This document shows, in pieces, positions 1 to 4,588 of a stretch of 9,338 bases of DNA. A program made the translations under genes and the position numbers. Numbering within the stretch: position 1 is the first letter of the stretch; each line of letters starts with the position of its first letter. Source of the stretch: JABFRJ01 sp031379035 (GTDB lineage Bacteria > Pseudomonadota > Alphaproteobacteria > Rhizobiales > Hyphomicrobiaceae). The DNA is taken from positions 1 through 9,338 of the forward strand of contig JANNEU010000281.1 of the NCBI GenBank assembly GCA_031379035.1, in the 5' to 3' direction. The notes under the pieces were generated by a model. It had not been told where the DNA came from. It did no database searches and saw only the letters and a list, made by a program, of their open reading frames with translations.

Positions 1-195
1 GCTCTTGATCACCCAATACAGCGACCCGCCATCCAGCACCTCGGCCTGGCGCTTCGGGCTTTGGAAGGTGGTGTGAAACAAGCGCGGCTGCTTCACGCCG
101 GCCGCCTTCTGCGCAGCCAAGCGTCCATCCTGCCAATCGGCCAGATCTTCAGTCGTGGTTGCACCGACGCAGAGCTTGATGATGTTCAGTGGCAT
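1..195 (-). CDS. DUF1489 family protein, N-terminal part (cut by window edge)
   Basis: The 65 codons present start at the ATG complementary to 193-195 and run off the left edge without a stop. The protein begins MPLNIIKLCVGATTTEDLADW and later reads DGGSLYWVIKS. The IKLCVGA opening and the GGSLYWVIK stretch match my recollection of the DUF1489 family, small proteins of unknown function conserved in Alphaproteobacteria. No function is known to me. The gene is divergent from the nicotinamidase gene, with 195 nt between the two starts. No strong Shine-Dalgarno sequence is visible upstream of the ATG. The rest of the protein lies outside the window, so integrity cannot be judged. Confidence 0.8.
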   Translation of the reverse strand, partial: MPLNIIKLCVGATTTEDLADWQDGRLAAQKAAGVKQPRLFHTTFQSPKRQAEVLDGGSLYWVIKS

Positions 196-221
196 GGGGG
201 CAGCCTCAGGCAGCGGATCGA

Positions 222-247
222 AAGGGCTCTATAGTGCGTCAGCCCTT
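222..247. repeat. Inverted repeat in DUF1489/pncA divergent intergenic region
   Basis: Two 7-bp arms, AAGGGCT (222-228) and AGCCCTT (241-247), flank a 12-nt spacer. The dyad lies 27 nt upstream of the DUF1489 start. A TATAGA-like hexamer on the minus strand (complement of 228-233) falls at its edge and could be a -10 element for DUF1489, but no matching -35 is seen. It could be an operator or chance; only the arms are observed. Confidence 0.35.
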
Positions 248-270
248 GGACGGCGAGCTTGGGTGTCGTC

Positions 271-299
271 TTGAGTTGGGGAAAAAGAGCCTGACTTAA
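271..299 (+). promoter_or_regulatory. Candidate promoter for the nicotinamidase gene
   Basis: TTGAGT (271-276) and ACTTAA (294-299) are separated by 17 nt, in the orientation of the nicotinamidase gene that starts at 391. The fit to a housekeeping -35/-10 pair is only partial. A small dyad, AGCCT (288-292) with AGGCT (304-308), overlaps the -10 candidate. Placement is by eye. Confidence 0.25.
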
Positions 300-390
300 A
301 AAGAGGCTGGGCATCCATCCGTTCGGCATTTGCGGGCGGCAGCGTGATCGCTATGCTCCGTCGGCCTGTTCCCAATCCCCGGAGGTTCCC

Positions 391-1119
391 ATGATGGTGT
401 TGCCGACGTTCCCCACCCTGTCCCGCCGCAGCTTTTTTGTCGGCGCGTCGGCCGCCGTCGCACTTGTCCCAACAGCCTTTGCCGCCGGCAAGCTCAAGCC
501 CGGCGTGGACGCGGCGCTCATCGTCGTTGATGTACAGAACTGCTTCACGCCGGGTGGCAGTCTGGCGGTGAAGGACGGCGACGGCATTATCCCGCTCATC
601 AACACGCTGGCCGGCAAATTCAAGAACGTCGTGCTGACGCAGGATTGGCACACCGCCAACCACATCTCATTCGCCTCCCAGCACGCCGGCAAAAAACCCT
701 TCGAGGCCATCAAACTCCCCTATGGCCAACAGGTGCTGTGGCCCGACCATTGCGTGCAGGGCACCGATGGGGCCGCCATCCACAAGGACGTGAAAATTCC
801 CCACGCCCAGCTCGTCATCCGCAAGGGCTTCAACCCGCTGGTTGATAGTTATTCCGCCTTCATAGAAGCCGATGGCAAAAGCAAAACCGGGCTCGACGGC
901 TATTTGAAAACACGTGGCATCAAGAGCGTTTACATCGTCGGTTTGGCGACCGACTTCTGTGTCGGTTGGACAGCCATGGACGCGCGCAAGCTCGGCCTCT
1001 CCGCCTTTGTGGTGGAAGACGCCTGCCGCGGCATCGACACCAATGGCTCGCTCGCCAAAGCCTGGACCAGCATGTCAAAGGCCGGCGTCAAACGGATCCA
1101 GTCGGCGGAGTTCGCGTGA
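391..1119 (+). CDS. pncA: Nicotinamidase (isochorismatase-fold) with Tat-type leader
   Basis: Predicted to hydrolyse nicotinamide to nicotinate and ammonia, a step of NAD salvage. The 242-residue protein shows the family's catalytic triad: Asp47 (in VVDVQNCF), Lys145 (in VIRKGFN) and Cys190 (in ATDFCVG). Metal ligands are Asp85, His87 and His91 (DWHTANH). Before the domain is a leader with a twin-arginine motif, SRRSFFVG (residues 11-18), an alanine-rich hydrophobic stretch and a likely AFA cleavage site around residue 31. This points to export by Tat, unusual for an enzyme normally cytoplasmic. GGAGG at 381-385 sits 5 nt before the ATG at 391 and 8 nt before a second ATG at 394, so either codon could be used; the leader is kept in both cases. 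The last 32 nt overlap the 3' end of the opposing phosphatase gene. The family call is firm; nicotinamide as the true substrate is inferred from motifs. Confidence 0.9.
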   Translation: MMVLPTFPTLSRRSFFVGASAAVALVPTAFAAGKLKPGVDAALIVVDVQNCFTPGGSLAVKDGDGIIPLINTLAGKFKNVVLTQDWHTANHISFASQHAGKKPFEAIKLPYGQQVLWPDHCVQGTDGAAIHKDVKIPHAQLVIRKGFNPLVDSYSAFIEADGKSKTGLDGYLKTRGIKSVYIVGLATDFCVGWTAMDARKLGLSAFVVEDACRGIDTNGSLAKAWTSMSKAGVKRIQSAEFA

Positions 1120-1573
1120 GCATGGCGACAAGTGCGGTTACCGCTGTCTCAATCTCTGCGAACGCACGCGCGTAGGCCGCTGCATCGCCGCCCCACGGAT
1201 CGGCCACGTCATCGTGGCCCAACTGCGGGGCGTGCGACAGCAGCAACGCAATGCGCCCGTGCAGGGTCGGTGCAGTGCGGGCCAGCAGCGCATCGCGCAC
1301 GCTTCGGTCAAGCGCCAAGATATGTCTCGCCGAACTGAGCCGGCTTGCGTCGGCTGCGCACGATCGATGCGCCGTTAAATCGAGACCGTTCAGCGCTGCC
1401 ACCGAGCGTGCGCCGGAACTCGCCGGCCCGCCCACCGGTGACGGCGCAACACCGGCCGAGCCGAAAGCAATCGAACGGTCAGGGCACAGTCGCCGCGCCC
1501 AAGAGACAGCCAGCGCTTCCGCCAACGGCGAGCGGCAGGTATTGCCCCGGCAGACGAAAAGGATCAGCGTCAT
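1088..1573 (-). CDS. Low-molecular-weight protein-tyrosine phosphatase family protein
   Basis: A 161-residue protein beginning MTLILFVCRGNTCRSPLAEA. The phosphate-binding loop C-X5-R-S is Cys8 to Arg14-Ser15, near the N-terminus as is normal for LMW-PTPs. The Thr at position 12 replaces the usual Ile of the GNICRS form. The likely general acid is Asp125 in VADPWGG. Length is typical of the family (about 150-160 residues). The frame stays open 16 codons upstream to an ATG at 1621, but that extension has no family counterpart and the CRGNTCRS loop is expected within 10 residues of the start, so the ATG at 1573 was chosen. No strong ribosome site is seen. The gene is convergent with the nicotinamidase gene (32-nt overlap) and divergent from the dehydratase gene (59 nt). 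It could act on phosphotyrosine proteins or be an arsenate-reductase-like relative; sequence alone does not decide. Confidence 0.85.
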   Translation of the reverse strand: MTLILFVCRGNTCRSPLAEALAVSWARRLCPDRSIAFGSAGVAPSPVGGPASSGARSVAALNGLDLTAHRSCAADASRLSSARHILALDRSVRDALLARTAPTLHGRIALLLSHAPQLGHDDVADPWGGDAAAYARAFAEIETAVTALVAMLTRTPPTGSV

Positions 1574-1632
1574 ACCCGCCGAGGTGCCTCGCCGCGGCCA
1601 AAAAAGCAAACCCAAAAGCACGAGCAGGAAAC

Positions 1633-1944
1633 ATGGCCACTCGCCCCATCCGCATGACCGATCCTGAGGTCGCCGCCGCCCTTTCGACGCTGGAAGGCTG
1701 GGACCGCGTGGCCGGTCGCGACGCCATCACCAAGACCTTCAAGTTCGACGATTTTAGCGCCGCCTTCGGCTTCATGGCCCGCGCCGCACTTGTGGCCGAA
1801 AAGCTTGACCATCATCCCGAGTGGTTCAACGTCTGGAATCGCGTGGACGTCACCTTGGCCACCCACGACGCCGGTGGTTTGACAGCCCTCGACATCCTGC
1901 TCGCGACAGCAATGAACACTTTGGTCGCACCAGTCCGCAAGTAG
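1633..1944 (+). CDS. phhB: 4a-hydroxytetrahydrobiopterin (pterin-4a-carbinolamine) dehydratase
   Basis: Predicted to dehydrate the 4a-hydroxy-pterin produced by aromatic amino acid hydroxylases, recycling the pterin cofactor. The 103-residue protein has the family's diagnostic block at residues 56-87: EKLDHHPEW, then NVWNRVDV, then THDAGGLTALD. His60, His61 and His78 correspond to the three conserved active-site histidines. Length equals that of typical single-domain members. The open frame extends far upstream (to 1345), but that part is antisense to the phosphatase; the ATG at 1633, preceded by AGGA at 1626-1629, gives the normal family N-terminus. The short 59-nt gap to the divergent phosphatase start must contain or overlap both promoters. 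No phenylalanine hydroxylase gene is in the window, so its partner is unknown. Confidence 0.92.
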   Translation: MATRPIRMTDPEVAAALSTLEGWDRVAGRDAITKTFKFDDFSAAFGFMARAALVAEKLDHHPEWFNVWNRVDVTLATHDAGGLTALDILLATAMNTLVAPVRK

Positions 1945-2000
1945 TACCGTCGCCAGCCGCGCGCCGCATCAGCGCAAGAACCGCCGGCTCTATGTCAGCC

Positions 2001-2030
2001 AGATCGCGCCAGATCGCGCCAGATCGCGTC
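2001..2030. repeat. Three tandem copies of a 10-bp repeat
   Basis: Unit AGATCGCGCC is present at 2001-2010 and 2011-2020 exactly, and at 2021-2030 with one change (C to T at the ninth base). The array lies between two convergent genes, 5 nt beyond the P450 stop codon. No stem-loop terminator is obvious in the 91-nt gap, so this is not a clear terminator. Copy number may vary between strains by slippage. Confidence 0.8.
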
Positions 2031-2035
2031 AGAGT

Positions 2036-3253
2036 TCAGGACAGCCTCAGTGGCAGACGATCAAGCGCATGGATCGAATTGTTGGGCCGCCACACGGCCT
2101 CTCCCGTCAGCTCGATTGTCTGAACCTTCGCTGCAAGCGCGGCCAAAAACGCCTCTCCTTCAGCGCGCGCGATGTTCTGTCCGACGCAGCCGTGAATACC
2201 AACGCCAAGTGCAAGATGGCCACCAGCGCTTCTGCCGATGTCGAAGCGCTCAGGCTCAGACCATTGCGCGCCATCAAGATTGGCGGCCGCGAGAACACAC
2301 AAGATTTTCGTCCCCTCTTCGATTTTGATACCGGCGACTTCAGTCGCCGCCCCCGCCGTGCGACAGAAGGCATGGACGGGGGAGGTAAGCCGCATCGTCT
2401 CCTCAAAGGCATTACGGGCCAGCCGTGGGTCGGCGCGCAAGCGCGCAAATTGATCAGGGTTCGTGGCTAACGCCCACAGCGCGGAGCCGATGGCCGTCAC
2501 GGTGGTGTCGACACCCGCTGACAGCAGTGATCGGACCAGCAGCGCCGCCTCACCAGGCGAGATGTCGCCCGCATCAGCGGCGGCATAGATGGCAGCGCCG
2601 AAGCCATCCGGCGTCAGGTTCGCGCGGTCGCACTGGGCGGTAATCCAGGGTACGATCTGCGGGGCCTTGGCAAGCGCGTCGCGTCGGATCGCGTTGTCGG
2701 GACCGAGCGCGTTGAAGACCATGGCACCGTAATCGACCAGCATGCGCTGATCGATTTCGCGCAGTCCAACGGCCTTTGGAAACACCGCCACAGGATAGGC
2801 TTCGGCGATCTCGGTCACCGCTTCCACTGTGCCCTTGGCCAGCACACGATCAACAAGCGCCCGCGCCTCCTGTGCGAACATCTCCCGCAACTGCACCACC
2901 GCCCCCGGCGACATGACACGCGCCATCACGCGTCTCGCTTTGGTGTGGTCGGGTGGATCCACTTCCAAGATAATGGACGGTGCACGCCAAGGCTTTTCCA
3001 GTTTGAAGTCAGTCAACCCCACACCGCGAGACGAGACAAACCGGGTATGATCGGAAAAAACCTCTTTGGTCACCTCATGCCGGCCACAGGCCAGAAATGA
3101 ATACCGCGGAAAGTACACAAAAGGTCCGCGCGCGCGGAGCTCGGCGTAAAACGGGTTAGGATCAGTAAGAATAGCGGGATCGTACGGGTCAACGTCCCAG
3201 ACCGCTACGCCATCAGGCGGATTGATTGGACGATGACCTTCGATCAATTGCAT
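2036..3253 (-). CDS. Cytochrome P450, CYP199-like
   Basis: A 405-residue soluble bacterial P450. Landmarks: I-helix AGVDTT at 246-251 with the Asp-Thr proton relay, K-helix E285-X-X-R288, and heme loop GVGIHGCVG with the cysteine ligand Cys356. The stretch SSRGVGLTDFKLEKPWR (residues 74-90) and RSLLSAGVDTT (241-251) closely match CYP199A2/A4 of Rhodopseudomonas as I recall them. Those enzymes oxidise para-substituted benzoates such as 4-methoxybenzoate and bind the substrate carboxylate with Arg and Ser residues from these two regions. A similar aromatic acid substrate is therefore inferred. Odd point: the Phe usually at the head of the heme loop (FGxGxHxCxG) is Leu349. GAGGG (complement of 3261-3265) lies 7 nt before the ATG. 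Ferredoxin and reductase partners are not encoded nearby. Family call is firm, substrate is not. Confidence 0.92.
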   Translation of the reverse strand: MQLIEGHRPINPPDGVAVWDVDPYDPAILTDPNPFYAELRARGPFVYFPRYSFLACGRHEVTKEVFSDHTRFVSSRGVGLTDFKLEKPWRAPSIILEVDPPDHTKARRVMARVMSPGAVVQLREMFAQEARALVDRVLAKGTVEAVTEIAEAYPVAVFPKAVGLREIDQRMLVDYGAMVFNALGPDNAIRRDALAKAPQIVPWITAQCDRANLTPDGFGAAIYAAADAGDISPGEAALLVRSLLSAGVDTTVTAIGSALWALATNPDQFARLRADPRLARNAFEETMRLTSPVHAFCRTAGAATEVAGIKIEEGTKILCVLAAANLDGAQWSEPERFDIGRSAGGHLALGVGIHGCVGQNIARAEGEAFLAALAAKVQTIELTGEAVWRPNNSIHALDRLPLRLS

Positions 3254-3286
3254 CCGCAGGCCCTCGTTCAGCGGCGAGCGTTGCGA

Positions 3287-3547
3287 TCAAAAGGACCACG
3301 GTCGAACGGCACCGGTCGCCACGATGCACCGGTCCAGCTTGGCACGCTGCTGCACTTTCGTCACGGGATGACCGGCAACGGTGCAGGCAAAGCCACGCTG
3401 AGGGTCGCTCAAATACCAATCGCGGCAGCTCTGGATCGCACGCCATCGTCGCTCTCTCGCGCAACAGTGGGCGCGAGTTTCATCCAAGCCCGAGTTTCCA
3501 GTCAAAATTGCGATTCCGAAGCGCTCGATCGGCGCAACGCCGGACAC
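3287..3547 (-). CDS. Doubtful small ORF, hypothetical protein
   Basis: An 86-codon frame (ATG complementary to 3545-3547, TGA complementary to 3287-3289) fills most of the 341-nt gap between the GNAT and P450 genes, on the same strand. Gaps are 47 nt from the GNAT stop and 33 nt to the P450 start, which would suit an operon. I do not recognise the product. Its C-terminal half has a reasonable codon pattern (many G/C third positions), while the N-terminal half is rich in Arg and Cys and looks non-coding. No transmembrane segment, signal peptide or clear domain is visible. No strong Shine-Dalgarno site was found. It may be noncoding or a decayed gene. Confidence 0.25.
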   Translation of the reverse strand: MSGVAPIERFGIAILTGNSGLDETRAHCCARERRWRAIQSCRDWYLSDPQRGFACTVAGHPVTKVQQRAKLDRCIVATGAVRPWSF

Positions 3548-3594
3548 CGGAACGCGAACTCAACTTCAGCTGCCAGCCTGATCGGGCCCGCGCA

Positions 3595-4122
3595 TCAGTA
3601 GGCGAATACCGGTGCTGCGACCGGCGCGGCGACGGCCCCAAGTTCCAGCCACGCCTGACAAGTCCCGCCCGCGAAGACGAAGTCGGTCGAGAAGCGGCGG
3701 AGCAGCTGCCGCAGCGCGTCGTCACCGTCCAGGCCGTCAAATACGAGGTGGCGGACACCGGCCTGCCGACTATCTGTAATGCACTCCTGAAGCAAGGCCT
3801 GCGCCATGCCGCGTCGACGCCACTTGGGGGAGACCCATAGCGCGACCTGCATGATCGGCGACTGATTGGAACTCCGTTCCCGCCGTTCGTAGGCCGAAAC
3901 GGACGCGAGGACGGCGCAAATGTCATTGCCGGCGCGAACGCCGATCCAATAACTCTGGGACGGCTCGCTGAGCCCTGGCTGCGACGGGTGATCGGCTCGC
4001 CCAGTCACGCCCTCACTAATCTCCGCGCATAAGGCCTCGTGCAAAATTCGCTTCTTCACTGCCACACGCCGCGCGGTATCGAGACGCACAATCGCATCGT
4101 GCCAGGGGCCGGTGTACCGCAT
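3595..4122 (-). CDS. GNAT family N-acetyltransferase
   Basis: A 175-residue protein of typical GNAT length, expected to transfer an acetyl group from acetyl-CoA to an amine on an unknown substrate. The acetyl-CoA binding motif A is at about residues 93-118: strand VALWVSP, then the pyrophosphate loop R102-R-R-G-M-A107 (the Q/R-X-X-G-X-G/A signature), then helix QALLQECITDSRQAG and strand VRHLVFDGL. The preceding strand YWIGVRAGNDICAVLASVSAYE fits the central sheet. The ATG complementary to 4120-4122 is the only good start; no strong ribosome site is seen. It is divergent from the BTAD regulator gene, sharing an intergenic region with three inverted repeats, and lies upstream of the P450 on the same strand. 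Substrate could be a small molecule or protein; nothing here decides. Confidence 0.85.
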   Translation of the reverse strand: MRYTGPWHDAIVRLDTARRVAVKKRILHEALCAEISEGVTGRADHPSQPGLSEPSQSYWIGVRAGNDICAVLASVSAYERRERSSNQSPIMQVALWVSPKWRRRGMAQALLQECITDSRQAGVRHLVFDGLDGDDALRQLLRRFSTDFVFAGGTCQAWLELGAVAAPVAAPVFAY

Positions 4123-4166
4123 CGGGAGCCACTCTAGATGAGATCAGGAAGGCCTTGCATCGCGCA

Positions 4167-4187
4167 AGTGCGCACATGCTGCGCACT
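4167..4187. promoter_or_regulatory. Inverted repeat 1 in the GNAT/regulator divergent region
   Basis: Perfect 8-bp arms AGTGCGCA (4167-4174) and TGCGCACT (4180-4187) around a 5-nt spacer, 44 nt upstream of the GNAT start. Both flanking genes point away from it, so it is not a terminator; an operator for the GNAT gene or for both genes is the natural reading. The protein that would bind it is unknown. Confidence 0.5.
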
Positions 4188-4201
4188 CAGCACCAAACAC
4201 C

Positions 4202-4250
4202 CGCCCGTTAGTTGACCGTTAATGAGCCCTTCACGCTGATTTAACGGGCG
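4202..4250. promoter_or_regulatory. Inverted repeat 2 with wide spacing, and weak promoter candidate
   Basis: Perfect 9-bp arms CGCCCGTTA (4202-4210) and TAACGGGCG (4242-4250) separated by 31 nt. The centres of the arms are 40 bp apart, close to four helical turns, so they could be paired sites for one regulator on the same DNA face. TTGACC at 4212-4217 lies between them and could be a -35 element reading rightward, but the region 17-18 nt downstream (GCTGAT/CTGATT) is a poor -10. Confidence 0.45.
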
Positions 4251-4280
4251 CACCCTTCACTGGTAAAACCTGGGTCGCCG

Positions 4281-4297
4281 TGTGGTGATGCACCACA
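4281..4297. promoter_or_regulatory. Inverted repeat 3, compact dyad upstream of the regulator
   Basis: Perfect 7-bp arms TGTGGTG (4281-4287) and CACCACA (4291-4297) around ATG as a 3-nt spacer. A compact, near-perfect palindrome like this is typical of a dimeric repressor operator. It lies 30 nt before the GGAGG at 4328 and about 290 nt before the preferred regulator start. Which protein binds it is unknown. Confidence 0.5.
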
Positions 4298-4336
4298 GGG
4301 CGCTGGCATATCTTTGGTACGTGATGCGGAGGTGTT

Positions 4337-4588
4337 GTGGCGTTGCCCGGCGAACGACTTTCGGTTAACGGCACGGGCGCTCGCCGCTGCCGCCTGCCGC
4401 CTGCACCGCTACGCATGTTCGGACCCCGGGCTGGCGGGGTCGCGTGCAGCCGGATTGGGGCAAAGCCCGCACGCCTGCGGTTAAACCGCGTGCTATCGCC
4501 GTGCAGCACGCTGCGCCATTCTCACTTTACCCAAGGCCGTGCACCCGCCTACAGTCGTCCGAATCCTGCGGCCCGGACCTCCAGCATC
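4337..4588 (+). other. Leader of the regulator gene: open in-frame extension with a Shine-Dalgarno site
   Basis: This 252-nt stretch is in frame with the regulator and has no stop codon. It begins with GTG at 4337, preceded by GGAGG at 4328-4332 with a short 4-nt spacer. If translated it would add 84 residues, but those are rich in Arg, Pro, Ala and Cys, show no domain, and the codons lack the G/C third-position bias seen just downstream. I read it as a 5' leader; a longer protein starting at 4337 remains possible because the ATG at 4589 has no recognisable ribosome site. Confidence 0.4.

Noticed and set aside
229..713. Two minus-strand frames opposite the start of the nicotinamidase gene
   Set aside because: They are antisense to a gene with a clear catalytic triad and encode Arg-rich products without domains.
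1574..1621. Sixteen-codon N-terminal extension of the tyrosine phosphatase from the ATG at 1621
   Set aside because: LMW-PTPs place the C-X5-R loop within the first ~15 residues; the extension has no family counterpart.
1345..1632. Upstream extension of the pterin dehydratase frame
   Set aside because: It is antisense to the tyrosine phosphatase and the family starts at the ATG at 1633, which has AGGA in front.
3226..3840. A 204-codon plus-strand frame
   Set aside because: Its right half is antisense to the GNAT gene and its composition (Arg, Ser, Pro) is that of a shadow frame.
4305..4320. Sigma-54-like promoter (TGGCAT ... TTGGTA) before the regulator
   Set aside because: The -24 GG is present but at the proper spacing the -12 element reads GT instead of the near-invariant GC, with several other mismatches.
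4324..4368. A 14-codon leader ORF starting with ATG at 4324
   Set aside because: No ribosome site precedes it and the product has no attenuator-like pattern; length is within chance.
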